Shown one piece after another: positions 17,468-28,066 of a stretch of DNA of 57,161 nucleotides. This DNA comes from Geothermobacter ehrlichii. Lineage in GTDB: Bacteria > Desulfobacterota > Desulfuromonadia > Desulfuromonadales > Geothermobacteraceae. The first letter of the stretch is position 1. Every line of letters begins with the position of its first letter. The notes beneath the pieces are model-generated. The model was not told the DNA's origin and did no database searches. It saw nothing but the letters and a program-made list of their open reading frames with translations. The position numbers and the translations under genes were made by a program. The DNA lies in assembly GCF_008124615.1 (NCBI RefSeq), contig NZ_VNIB01000018.1, positions 1 to 57,161 of the forward strand. The letters run 5' to 3'.

Positions 17468-18268
17468 CTACCTCTTCCTGGTCCTGCGCTGCCGACGCCG
17501 GTCCCGCGGCTCAAGAAGCCGGGTCAGCACCCGCTTCAGGCTGGTGGCGTCGAGGTCGCGGGTGATGCGGCCGCCGATGACCACGGAAATCTTGCCCGTC
17601 TCCTCCGAAACAACGATGGCGACGGCGTCGACCAGCTCGGTCAGGCCGACCGCGGCCCGGTGACGAGTGCCGAGATTGCGGCTCACCTCGGTATCCTGCG
17701 CCAGGGGCAGAAAGCAGCCCGCCCGCTTCAGCCGCCCCTGCTGCAGCACCAGGGCGCCGTCGTGAATCGGCGACTTGGGATTGAAGATGGCGACGATCAG
17801 ATCGGCGTTGACCCTGGCGTCGAGTTCGACGCCGATCTCGAGAAAATCCTTCAGGCCGGTTTCGCGTTCGATGACGATCAGGGCACCGATCCGGCGGCCG
17901 GCCATGGTGACGCAGGCCTTGACCAGCTCCTCGAGCACCTCGGTCTCTTCACGGAAGGACATGTCAGCGAAAAACGGATTGCGGCCGACATGAATCAGCG
18001 CCCGCCGGATGTCGTTCTGGAAGATGACGACGATGACCAGGATGATCGACGAGAGGAAGTTGTCGAGCAGCCAGTGCAGGGTGTAGAGGCCGCCGACCTG
18101 CGAGGCGGTGTAGACGATGAGAATGACCACCAGCCCGAGCAGCATCTGCACAGCCCGGGTGCCCTTGATCAGGAGGATGATCCGGTAGATGATGAACGCC
18201 ACCAGCCCGATATCGATGATATCGAGCAGCCAGCGCATATTCTGGAATCCGTCGGACAATCCTCCCAT
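17468..18268 (-). CDS. cdaA: Diadenylate cyclase CdaA (c-di-AMP synthase)
   Basis: Makes cyclic di-AMP from two ATP. 266 residues: three N-terminal transmembrane helices (within about residues 12-90), then a DAC domain with both signature motifs, DGA (HDGALVL, about 167) and RHR (GTRHRAAVG, about 203). The C terminus is Arg-rich. ATG 18268 was chosen; a second possible Met at residue 11 would shorten the first helix lead-in. It is followed by cdaR and glmM, the conserved module. Confidence 0.95.
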   Translation of the reverse strand: MGGLSDGFQNMRWLLDIIDIGLVAFIIYRIILLIKGTRAVQMLLGLVVILIVYTASQVGGLYTLHWLLDNFLSSIILVIVVIFQNDIRRALIHVGRNPFFADMSFREETEVLEELVKACVTMAGRRIGALIVIERETGLKDFLEIGVELDARVNADLIVAIFNPKSPIHDGALVLQQGRLKRAGCFLPLAQDTEVSRNLGTRHRAAVGLTELVDAVAIVVSEETGKISVVIGGRITRDLDATSLKRVLTRLLEPRDRRRQRRTRKR

Positions 18269-18327
18269 GACCCAACTGCTCCGCCGGCAACGGCAGGCGA
18301 TCGAAAAAAACGCTTTTCACCCGCCCG

Positions 18328-19192
18328 CTAGGTTCCCCTGCCGGACCCTCCCCTTTCGATGGCCCAGGCGACCAGCGCCGTTTCGCGCGCCGGACGCACA
18401 TCGTGTACCCGGTGAATCATAACGCCGCGGCTGACCCCCAGGGCCACAGTGGCCAGGGTACCGTACAGCCGGTCGCCGGGATCTTCCAGGCCGAGAATGC
18501 GGCCGATGAAGCTCTTGCGCGAGGTTCCCAGCAGCACCGGAACGCCCAGCCCGGCAATTTCGTCCAGTCGGCCAAGCAGCTGCAGGTTGCCGTCGAGATC
18601 CTTGCCGAAGCCGATGCCGGGATCGACGGCCAGGTGGTCCTTCGGCACACCGGCCGCCCGCGCCCGGGCGAGAGCTTCGCGCAGAAAGGCAATCACCTCC
18701 TGGCAGACATCGGCGTAGGCGGTTCGCTGCTGCATGATCTCCGGCCGGGCCGGAGTATGCATCAGAAAGAGCCCGGCCCGGTGACGGACAACCGGAACGA
18801 GAATCTCCGGATCGAAGGTCAGTCCACTGATATCGTTGACAAAATGGGCGCCGGCGGCCAGGCAGGCCGCGGCGACTTTCGCCTTGGTCGTGTCGATGGA
18901 GAGGGGAATGTCGAACCGCCGGACGATCGCTTCGACCACCGGCACCACCCGCGTCAGTTCCTCGTCGACGCTGACGGCGGGAGCCCCGGGACGCGTGCTT
19001 TCGCCGCCGATGTCGATCAGGTCCGCCCCCTCCCCAACCATCTGCTCGACCCGCCGCAAAGCGGCGTCCAGCCCCCGGTAACGACCGCCGTCGTAGAAGG
19101 AGTCGGGCGTCAGGTTGAGAATGCCCATGATCCGCGGCCGGTCCAGGACCAGCTCCCGGTCACGCCCTTTCAGAACGGACGGAGCAGCCGAA

Positions 19193-19200
<8 letters not shown>
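18328..19200 (-). CDS. folP: Dihydropteroate synthase
   Basis: Condenses p-aminobenzoate with the pterin diphosphate in folate synthesis; the target of sulfonamides. A 290-residue TIM barrel with [16 protein letters not shown] near the N terminus, [11 protein letters not shown], the [13 protein letters not shown] loop and GTSRKSFIG. The start is between GTG 19227 and ATG 19200; ATG is preferred because GGAG lies 9 bases before it, though it overlaps ftsH by 8 bases either way or more. folC, the later folate step, is at 28067. Confidence 0.93.
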
Positions 19201-21061
<1,861 letters not shown>

Positions 21062-21158
21062 GCTACCCCCTAGAAGTTTTTTTCAGTCTCGACGCGGCCT
21101 TAACAGGCCGGAACAATCAGCAAAACTTAACATGAAAGCGATGCCGCCTCAAGCCGTT

Positions 21159-22529
21159 TCAGCCACTTTCGCCCTCCGAAAAGGCGACTTTGAGGGTCTT
21201 CGCGCCGGCGTGCGGACGCCGGCCCTCGCATCGGCGCAGGCCGACCACCCACAGGATGGTATCGTCCGACAGCAGCAGCGGCAGGGCATCCCGCCTCTCC
21301 CGGGGAATCTTGGCGTCGATGAAGAAGTCCTTCAGCTTGCGCCCTCCCGGCGCCCCGGCCGGATGAAACCGGTCTCCCGGCCGCCGGTTCCGCGCCCGCA
21401 GCGGAAAGGGCGTCTCGGCCAGGGCGAACTCGGCAACCCCGCCGGTCTCCCCCGCCGGTCCCTCTTCGACCGATACCAGCAGCTCTCCCCCGGTCGGCAG
21501 CATATAGCGACCCGGACCGTCGATGAAAACCTCCCAGGATGTGGCAGGTTCCGGCGGCCGGCGCCGGATGAGAATCGCCTGGTAGCGGCGACCGACCCAG
21601 AGCGAAGGCAGGTGAATCTCGGCCTGGGGGCGGCCGGACAGCAGGTTGTCGCAGGCGGCGAGGTGAACGGAGGTCAGGTCGGTCTGGCGTCCGGCCACCC
21701 GGCGCAGCGCCGCCAGCCAGATTCGCAGCCGCAGGGCTTCATGACAGGATCGCAGGGCAGGCAGCTCGAGACACAGACCCTCTTTTTCCGGCGCGGCGTG
21801 CCTGGCCAGCCAGGCCTCCACACGGCGGCGCCAGTCATCCTCGTCGATGGCCGTCCGGGCGGCAAAATCCGCCAGCTTGTCGACCACGTCCGGCTGCAGC
21901 TCGGTCAACAGGGGGAGCACCCGGTGCCGCAGCAGGTTGCGCGCCCGGCCCAGATCCCGATTGCTGGCGTCCTCCCGCCAGCTGATGCCTTGGGACCGCA
22001 GCAAAGAGCGCAACTGTCGGCGACGAAAACCGAGCAGCGGCCGGATGAAGGGAGGATCGCTCCAGGCCATGCCGCGCAGCCCGGTGGAGCCGCTGCCGCG
22101 CAGCAGGCGGAAGAGAACCGTTTCGGCCTGGTCGTCGCGATGGTGGCCGAGGGCAATGAAACGCGCCCCTGTACGGTCGGCAACCTCGCGCAAGAACTCC
22201 CGCCGCAACCGCCGGCCGGCAGCCTCCAGGTTCTCTGCCATGCGCTCGGCGACCTCCGCGACATCGACTCGCCGTTGAAAAAAGGGCAGATCGAAACCGG
22301 CGGCGAGCTCCGCCACGAAACGGGCGTCGTCGCCGCTCTCCAGGCGCAGACCGTGATCGAGGTGGGCAACCTGCAGCCGCAGTCCGAGCCGGTCAGCGGC
22401 TTCGACCAGCAGCGTCAGCAACGCCGTCGAGTCGGCACCGCCGGAACAGGCGACGACAATACCGTCTCCCGGCTCGACGCCGCAGCACCGCTGCAGGCGG
22501 TCAAGAAAGGACGGGAGCACCTTTTCCAT
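21159..22529 (-). CDS. tilS: tRNA(Ile)-lysidine synthase
   Basis: Converts C34 of the CAU-anticodon isoleucine tRNA to lysidine so that it reads AUA. 456 residues: N-terminal PP-loop ATPase (SGGADS, 29-34), LGHHRDDQAETV, the middle TilS domain and a C-terminal domain with RNRRPGDRFHPAG. ATG 22529 is chosen over an adjacent GTG at 22532. There is no normal ribosome site: the only GGAGG-like stretch is in the stem of the upstream terminator hairpin, 15 bases away. It directly follows two tRNA genes with CAT anticodons. Confidence 0.93.
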   Translation of the reverse strand: MEKVLPSFLDRLQRCCGVEPGDGIVVACSGGADSTALLTLLVEAADRLGLRLQVAHLDHGLRLESGDDARFVAELAAGFDLPFFQRRVDVAEVAERMAENLEAAGRRLRREFLREVADRTGARFIALGHHRDDQAETVLFRLLRGSGSTGLRGMAWSDPPFIRPLLGFRRRQLRSLLRSQGISWREDASNRDLGRARNLLRHRVLPLLTELQPDVVDKLADFAARTAIDEDDWRRRVEAWLARHAAPEKEGLCLELPALRSCHEALRLRIWLAALRRVAGRQTDLTSVHLAACDNLLSGRPQAEIHLPSLWVGRRYQAILIRRRPPEPATSWEVFIDGPGRYMLPTGGELLVSVEEGPAGETGGVAEFALAETPFPLRARNRRPGDRFHPAGAPGGRKLKDFFIDAKIPRERRDALPLLLSDDTILWVVGLRRCEGRRPHAGAKTLKVAFSEGESG

Positions 22530-22541
22530 CACAGAACAGAA

Positions 22542-22568
22542 CAGCCCCCTCCGGCCTGGAGGGGGCTG
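22542..22568 (-). terminator. Terminator hairpin between the tRNA genes and tilS
   Basis: A perfect 11-bp stem (22542-22552 with 22558-22568) with a 5-base loop is followed on the minus strand by TTCTGTTCTGT. It probably ends the tRNA transcript. Its 3' arm contains GGAGGGGG, the nearest ribosome-site-like sequence to tilS. Confidence 0.65.
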
Positions 22569-22576
22569 CGTCGTTT

Positions 22577-22653
22577 TGGTGGCGGTGCAGAGATTCGAAC
22601 TCCGGACACTGCGGATATGAGCCGCATGCTCTAACCAACTGAGCTACACCGCC
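22577..22653 (-). tRNA. tRNA with CAT anticodon, probably elongator tRNA-Met
   Basis: A 77-base cloverleaf including encoded CCA. The acceptor stem GGCGGTG pairs with CACCGCC, the D arm is GCTC/GAGC, the anticodon stem TGCGG/CCGCA closes loop CTCATAT (anticodon at 22617-22619), and the T loop is TTCGAAT. The acceptor resembles elongator Met tRNAs such as that of Bacillus subtilis. CAT is also the anticodon of the minor isoleucine tRNA modified by TilS, whose gene is next door; I consider Met more likely. Confidence 0.85.
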
Positions 22654-22697
22654 TGAAACTATGGCAAGAGGTCCGCAAACGAACCGTCTCGATGACA

Positions 22698-22774
<77 letters not shown>

Positions 22775-22786
22775 TCAGGACTTGGA

Positions 22787-22815
22787 AATTTACCCGCACG
22801 ATTCGACAAAGTCAA
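22787..22815 (-). promoter_or_regulatory. Sigma-70 promoter of the tRNA genes
   Basis: TTGACT (-35, 22810-22815) and TAAATT (-10, 22787-22792) are spaced by exactly 17 bases. The -10 ends 12 bases before the initiator tRNA, as expected for a short tRNA leader. Confidence 0.75.
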
Positions 22816-22841
22816 GAGATTTTTCCGCCTTCCTGCCGGCA

Positions 22842-23558
22842 CTACTGACGGCGGACGAGCGGCGAGAATTTCTCCTTGAGTTTCAGCTTCTTCGCCGCCT
22901 TTTCCGCCGTCGGCCGATCGCTGTAGGGACCGACGTAAACCCGTTGCCAGATGCCCTTGCCACCGAGATCGACCCGCCGGACGAAAGCGTCATATCCCTT
23001 GCCGGCCAGGCGGCGGCTCAGGGCTTCGGCCTGTTTGACGTCCCTGAACGAGGCCACCTGCAGCACATACCCGGACTCGTTCGTCGACGACGTGGCAGCC
23101 GGTTCCGCTTGCCGTTCGGGCGCGGCCGGCCGGGCCGGCTGTACAACCGGCTCCGGTTTGCCGGCAGGCGCCGGCTGCGGCGACGGAGCGATGGTCGCCG
23201 CCTGCTCCGGTTGCGGTTGCTTCGCCGACGGCTTGGGCAGGTTGATGCCGCTGCCCAGAGGCTGCTCTCCCCGGGGCAGGGTATCGTAGAACGTCAGTTT
23301 CTCTTCCACCGGCGCCGCGGCGGACTTTTCTTCGTCATGCTCGACCGCCGGCGGCTCCAGCGGCGCTGGCTTCGCCTCAGGCAGAATCAGGGGCTTGCCG
23401 GCGGCAGCGGACCGGGGCGCCGGGCGATGCCCGCTCCGACCGACCATGACCCCAAGGGAAAACGAGACGAGCGCCACCACCAGAACGGCCACGAAAAGGA
23501 GCATCGCCTGACGGCGCGCCATGCGGCGCTGGGTTCGCGTCCCCGCTTTTGCAGTCAT
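22842..23558 (-). CDS. SPOR-domain membrane protein
   Basis: 238 residues. A basic cytoplasmic start, one transmembrane helix (about 19-40, LLFVAVLVVALVSFSLGVMV), a long Pro/Ala/Glu-rich periplasmic linker, and a C-terminal SPOR domain (about 163-238, YVLQVASFRDVKQAEAL ... RVYVGPYSDRPTAE). SPOR domains bind peptidoglycan stripped of stem peptides at the septum, so a division-site role is likely. It follows argS by 10 bases. Confidence 0.9.
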   Translation of the reverse strand: MTAKAGTRTQRRMARRQAMLLFVAVLVVALVSFSLGVMVGRSGHRPAPRSAAAGKPLILPEAKPAPLEPPAVEHDEEKSAAAPVEEKLTFYDTLPRGEQPLGSGINLPKPSAKQPQPEQAATIAPSPQPAPAGKPEPVVQPARPAAPERQAEPAATSSTNESGYVLQVASFRDVKQAEALSRRLAGKGYDAFVRRVDLGGKGIWQRVYVGPYSDRPTAEKAAKKLKLKEKFSPLVRRQ

Positions 23559-23568
23559 GCCTCCCCTC

Positions 23569-25233
23569 CTACATTCTTTCCGGCGCGCTGACTCCCATCA
23601 GATGCAGGGCGTTGGCCAGTACGATCCGGACGGCATTGACCAGGTAGAGCCTGGCCCGGCTGGTCGCGATGTCGTCGACCAGAATGCGGCTACGATTGTA
23701 GTAGCTGTGAAACTGCGCCGCCAGATCCTGCAGATAGTAGATGACCCGGTGCGGCTCGAGATGGCGCGCCGCCGCGACAAGGACTTCGGGGTACTGCTGC
23801 AGCAGCTTGGCCAGCGCCAGTTCATCCTCCTGCTCCAGCCGGTCGAAATCGACCTCTCCGGCCGTCGGCAGGGCGATTCCCGCCTCGGCGGCGTTGCGGT
23901 TGACGCTGCAGACCCGGGCATGAGCGTACTGGACGTAATAGACCGGGTTGTCGTTGCTCTGCTGCTTGGCCAGCTCCAGGTCGAAATCGAGCTGGCTGTC
24001 CGGCCGGCGGGTCAGAAAAAAGAAACGGCAGGCGTCCCGCCCCACTTCGTCGACCACTTCGCGCAGGGTGACGAACTGCCCCGAACGCTTGCCCATGGCC
24101 ACCGGTTCGCCGCCGCGCAGCAGGTTGACCATCTGGATCATCAGAATCTGCAACGCCTCGGGATCGCGGCCGAGTCCGGCCAGCATCGCCTTCATGCGCG
24201 GCACGTAGCCGTGATGGTCGGCCCCCCAGACATCGATCACCCGCTGGAAACCGCGGTCGAACTTTTCCATGTGATAGGCGACGTCAGAGGCGAAATAGGT
24301 CGGCGATCCGTCGGAGCGGATCAGAACCCGGTCCTTGTCGTCGCCATGGTCGGTGGTGCGCAGCCAGAGAGCGCCGTCCCGTTCGAAGGTCAGCCCCTTT
24401 TCGGTCAGCTTGGCCAGTTCGGTCTGCACCAGGTTGCGCTCGTAGAGGGACGATTCGCTGTACCAGGTGTCGAAACGGATGCCGAACTCGGCCAGATCGT
24501 CCCGGATGCGGTCGAGCAGGAAGCGGACGCCGAAACGGCTGCAGACCTCGACCGCCTCGTCATCGGCCAGCTCGACGACATCCTGTCGCTCCGCGAGCAG
24601 GGCGCGGGCGACATCGCGGATGTACTCGCCCCGGTAGCCATCCTCGGGAAAATCGACCTGAAGGCCGGACAGCTCCTTCGCCCGACAGAGGATGGAGCGG
24701 CCGAGCAGCGTGACCTGGTTGCCGGCGTCGTTGATGTAATACTCCCGCTCGACCCGGTGGCCTGTCGCTTCCAGCACGCTGGCGACGGCGTCACCGACCA
24801 CGGCTCCCCGGCCATGACCGATGTGCAGCGGACCCGTCGGATTGGCGCTGACGAACTCCACCTGCACCCGTTCGCCGCCACCGATCCCGCTGCGGCCGTA
24901 GGTACTGCCCTGACGATGGATCTCGTCCAGCACCCGGTACCAGCAGCGGCGGCTGAGAAAGAAGTTGACAAATCCCGGCCCGGCGATCTCCACCCGCTCG
25001 AGGAAGCCTTCACCGTCGCCCAGCTCGCCGACCAGAATCTCGGCGATCTGCCGCGGCGCCTTCTTCTCGGCGCGGGCCATGAGCATGGCGACATTGGTGG
25101 CGAAATCACCGTGCTCCGGGTTGGCCGGAACTTCGATGGTCAGCTGCTCGGGGATCTGGCCGGAGACGAGGCTGCCGCTGTCGAAACAGCGCCGCAGACC
25201 GGCGTGAATAAGATTCCTGATTCGTTCTTTCAT
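23569..25233 (-). CDS. argS: Arginyl-tRNA synthetase
   Basis: Charges tRNA-Arg. A 554-residue class I synthetase: N-terminal Add1 domain, HIGH-type signature PTGPLHIGHGRGA (about 125), a KMSK-loop equivalent MGKRSGQFVTL (about 370), and a C-terminal DALR anticodon-binding domain ending in LHLMGVSAPERM. It starts 4 bases after a small Cys-rich gene. Confidence 0.96.
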   Translation of the reverse strand: MKERIRNLIHAGLRRCFDSGSLVSGQIPEQLTIEVPANPEHGDFATNVAMLMARAEKKAPRQIAEILVGELGDGEGFLERVEIAGPGFVNFFLSRRCWYRVLDEIHRQGSTYGRSGIGGGERVQVEFVSANPTGPLHIGHGRGAVVGDAVASVLEATGHRVEREYYINDAGNQVTLLGRSILCRAKELSGLQVDFPEDGYRGEYIRDVARALLAERQDVVELADDEAVEVCSRFGVRFLLDRIRDDLAEFGIRFDTWYSESSLYERNLVQTELAKLTEKGLTFERDGALWLRTTDHGDDKDRVLIRSDGSPTYFASDVAYHMEKFDRGFQRVIDVWGADHHGYVPRMKAMLAGLGRDPEALQILMIQMVNLLRGGEPVAMGKRSGQFVTLREVVDEVGRDACRFFFLTRRPDSQLDFDLELAKQQSNDNPVYYVQYAHARVCSVNRNAAEAGIALPTAGEVDFDRLEQEDELALAKLLQQYPEVLVAAARHLEPHRVIYYLQDLAAQFHSYYNRSRILVDDIATSRARLYLVNAVRIVLANALHLMGVSAPERM

Positions 25234-25237
25234 GGTG

Positions 25238-25420
25238 TCAGTCTTGCTCGTCGCCGGCCCCGGATTCGTCCGTTCCGGAAGCAGCCGGCGTCTTTTTCAG
25301 GGTCAGATCTTCGGTAAAATCCGGGCAGAAGAGGGTTTCGTCCTTGCCCATGGTGAAGCGCTTGACGCAATTGGCGCGCCAGGCGCAAATCAGACAGGCG
25401 GCCTGCTTGTTCTTGCTCAT
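25238..25420 (-). CDS. Small Cys-rich protein, function unknown
   Basis: 60 residues with C9-x2-C12-x5-C18 and C32 (CLICAWRANCVKRF ... FCPDF), a possible zinc or iron-sulfur site, followed by an acidic, probably disordered tail. No signal peptide. A GAGGAG ribosome site lies 8 bases before ATG. It is packed 4 bases before argS, so it is probably expressed with it. I cannot name a family. Confidence 0.65.
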   Translation of the reverse strand: MSKNKQAACLICAWRANCVKRFTMGKDETLFCPDFTEDLTLKKTPAASGTDESGAGDEQD

Positions 25421-25491
25421 GCGCGATTCTCCTCGGCAGGGCAGGGTATGGTAGCCCCGCCCCCGCAGGGTGTCAAGCTTGCGACCGACGC

Positions 25492-25848
25492 TCAGGGCAG
25501 GGGCGCCGGCCCGGAAGCGCTCGTCTTGCCGCGGCTTCCCTTTTCGGCCTGGGGAAACTGGTAGATGATTTCATCCTTGCGCACCATGCCCAGTTTCTGC
25601 CTGGCGATGGCTTCGATATAGCGCCAGTCGTTCTTCAGGGCGTCGATCTCCCGCCGCAGCCGGTCGTTCTCGCGCTGCAGCCGCGCAACCTCGACCTGCA
25701 GCTGCTGTTTCTGCCGATAGCGCTTGAACATGTGAACGACGCCGTTCTCGCCGAAAAAGGCGAACCCGAGAAAGAGCAGCAGCGGCACCAGCCACCAGGC
25801 CGGAAAACGCCACCTCTCTTTTCTGACCTGTTCACCCGCCATCGTCAT
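25492..25848 (-). CDS. ftsB: Septum formation initiator, FtsB/DivIC family
   Basis: 118 residues. A short basic start, one transmembrane helix (about 18-35), a heptad coiled coil (about 45-75, VARLQRENDRLRREIDALK), and the conserved IEAIARQKLGMVRKDEIIYQF segment. With FtsL and FtsQ such proteins link the divisome to septal peptidoglycan synthesis. It lies 6 bases after lptD. Confidence 0.9.
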   Translation of the reverse strand: MTMAGEQVRKERWRFPAWWLVPLLLFLGFAFFGENGVVHMFKRYRQKQQLQVEVARLQRENDRLRREIDALKNDWRYIEAIARQKLGMVRKDEIIYQFPQAEKGSRGKTSASGPAPLP

Positions 25849-25854
25849 TCCGCC

Positions 25855-28062
25855 TCAGTTTCCGCCGCCGAGACTTCCGCCGATGCTGCCGACCCGACCG
25901 AGTCCGGCCAGCTCGAAAGTCACCATGAAGGAACGATCGCCTTCACGATCGCGCAAAGTCAGAAAGAGACTCCAGCACTGGCTGCGGTATTCCAGGTCGA
26001 GAGCCTTCTCCAGTTCTTCATCGTCGCGCAGATCGTACCGGTGCCGGTAATCGAGATAGACGGGTCGGAACAGATCGAATTCGAGCGTCGCGTCGACGTA
26101 TTCGACCTGGTTTCTGGCATAGCGGTACTCGGCCTTGATGCCGTTCCCCCGACCGTCCCGGTAGCGCCCCAGCAGGTTGAAGGTGGAAAAACGCTGCCGG
26201 CCGGCATCCGGATCGTAACGGAAATCGAGATCGAGCAGGGTGCCGGCATTCGGCCGCAGGATCATCTCGGTCCGCAACGATGAAAAGGGACGCTTTTCGT
26301 CGGTCGGATCGAGCAGGGACCGGCGCGACTCCCTGATATCATACTCCTGGGAGAGCCGCAGATAAAGGAATTCGTGGTAGACGGGACTGCCGTCCTCGCC
26401 GCTCCACCTGCCGACAAAGCGGTTGACCAGGCCGTAGCTGATCCGGTTGCGAGCATCGATCCGGTCACGGACATCGAATTCGGGCAGCTGCGACTGATCG
26501 CGGTTGGGGACGAACTCGTAGCGGATATCCGGTTCGATCGAGTGCCGCAGGCGCTCGACCCGCATGTCGACGGGCTGATAGACGCGGGAGATGCGAGTGG
26601 AGACTCGGGTGCTGAAATCGAACAGTCCCTTCTCCTCGTAACCAGGTCCGTCGTTCGACGTCCAGTAGAGACGCTCGGTGTAGCCGATCGTCGGCTGTAT
26701 CTCGAAGACATCCCACAGGGACCAGTCGGCGGACAGGGCCGGCCGCAGCAGAAGCCGTTCTCCCTTGATTCCTTCCCGCCGCCAGAAATAGGTGGCGGAC
26801 GACTCCAGCTCCCATGAATAGGCCGTCTGGCCGATACGCTGTCGCAGCACGTCGAGGCGGACCTCGGGCAGCCGCTGCAGGGTCTGATCGTTGTCGCCCT
26901 GCAGATCCTTGCTGTAACGCAGCTGTCCGGTCAGGTTGATGCGCCGCCAGCCCTTGCCGAGAGTGAGAGTCGAATCGACCTTGTCCTTGTTGTACTCGCC
27001 GGCGACTTCGCCGAAATCCTGCCAGTAGTCACGGCTGCTGACATACTCGCTGTCGGAAGTGAAAATCCAGCCGCCCGGCAATGGCCCGACATGGTCCCAC
27101 TCGACCGCGTAGCGGTCGCCAGCCCCCCCGGTTCCGCTGACATGATAGTAGCGGGCTTCGCCGGCGTTCTCCTGTCCGAAGATGTAACGGTACTCGATCC
27201 CCTTGCCCAGGCCGAGCTCGGAGAGCCAGTCGAGATAGAAGGTGGCGTCCTGGTTGCGGGCGATCGCCCAGTAGAAGGGAACGGAAATCTGGGTGCCGCG
27301 CCGCTGCGAATAGCCGAAACTCGACATCAGCAGGCCGGTCTCCCGCTCCCTCTTGACCGGGAAAAGGATGTAGGGAGTGTAGAGTACCGGCAGCCCGCCG
27401 AGGTAGAAGAACGCGTGCCGCCCCCGGGCGTAGCCGTCGACGGTCACCTTCAGGTCGCGGGCGGAAAAATGCCAGTCAGGATCAATGCCGTCGCAACTGG
27501 TGAAGGTGCCGCGGCGAACGGTATAGGTCTTCTCCCCGATCTTCTCGATCAGGTCGCCGGCAATGTGAAAGTTGTTTTCACGCAGAAAGACGCTGCCGCC
27601 GTCGAGACGTCCCAGGCCGGTGCCGAGGTTCATGGCCAGCCTGTCGCCCCGCAAAATGCCCTCCGGCCCCTCCAGCACGACATGTCCCTCGGCCAGAACG
27701 TCCTCGGTTTCCGGGTTGACCCGCACCCGGTCGGACAGGAGGCTGACCGGGCCGGAGGTGACACGGACATTCCCCTCGGCGCGGTACCAGCCGGCCTGCT
27801 CGTCCTGTTCGAGCCGGTCGGCGGCGATGTCGACCGGTCGGCGCTGGAGTTCTTCGAGCGATGTCTTTCCGTCCCTGACGGCCTGTTTGCCTCGATTGGC
27901 GGCCTTCGGCTGCGCGACGGCGGGCACGGCGGCATCCTGCTCCGCCACGGCGACCGGCACACCGTCCACTGGCGACGGTTTCCCCTTTGTCGCCGTTTCG
28001 GCAACGGCCTGGCCGGCGAAAGCCAGCAGCAGGCAGAGATGAAGAAGAACGCGAAACTGCAT
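25855..28062 (-). CDS. lptD: LPS-assembly protein LptD
   Basis: Outer-membrane beta-barrel that inserts lipopolysaccharide into the outer leaflet together with LptE. 735 residues: signal peptide (residues 1-20, VLLHLCLLLAFAGQAVA), a low-complexity linker, an OstA/LptA-like jellyroll (about 65-200, IAADRLEQDEQAGWYRAEG ... VTSGPVSLLSDRV), then a barrel of alternating amphipathic strands to the C terminus. ATG 28062 comes 4 bases after folC; a longer 899-residue frame upstream is folC read in another frame. It shows the cell has an LPS outer membrane. Confidence 0.92.
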   Translation of the reverse strand: MQFRVLLHLCLLLAFAGQAVAETATKGKPSPVDGVPVAVAEQDAAVPAVAQPKAANRGKQAVRDGKTSLEELQRRPVDIAADRLEQDEQAGWYRAEGNVRVTSGPVSLLSDRVRVNPETEDVLAEGHVVLEGPEGILRGDRLAMNLGTGLGRLDGGSVFLRENNFHIAGDLIEKIGEKTYTVRRGTFTSCDGIDPDWHFSARDLKVTVDGYARGRHAFFYLGGLPVLYTPYILFPVKRERETGLLMSSFGYSQRRGTQISVPFYWAIARNQDATFYLDWLSELGLGKGIEYRYIFGQENAGEARYYHVSGTGGAGDRYAVEWDHVGPLPGGWIFTSDSEYVSSRDYWQDFGEVAGEYNKDKVDSTLTLGKGWRRINLTGQLRYSKDLQGDNDQTLQRLPEVRLDVLRQRIGQTAYSWELESSATYFWRREGIKGERLLLRPALSADWSLWDVFEIQPTIGYTERLYWTSNDGPGYEEKGLFDFSTRVSTRISRVYQPVDMRVERLRHSIEPDIRYEFVPNRDQSQLPEFDVRDRIDARNRISYGLVNRFVGRWSGEDGSPVYHEFLYLRLSQEYDIRESRRSLLDPTDEKRPFSSLRTEMILRPNAGTLLDLDFRYDPDAGRQRFSTFNLLGRYRDGRGNGIKAEYRYARNQVEYVDATLEFDLFRPVYLDYRHRYDLRDDEELEKALDLEYRSQCWSLFLTLRDREGDRSFMVTFELAGLGRVGSIGGSLGGGN

Positions 28063-28066
28063 GAAA

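Noticed and set aside
18269-18327. T-rich stretch between folP and cdaA as a terminator
   Set aside because: The T-run is not preceded by a GC stem; the genes look co-transcribed.
23521-25317. 598-codon open frame on the plus strand
   Set aside because: Lies opposite argS; composition is typical of an antisense frame in GC-rich DNA and no motif is present.
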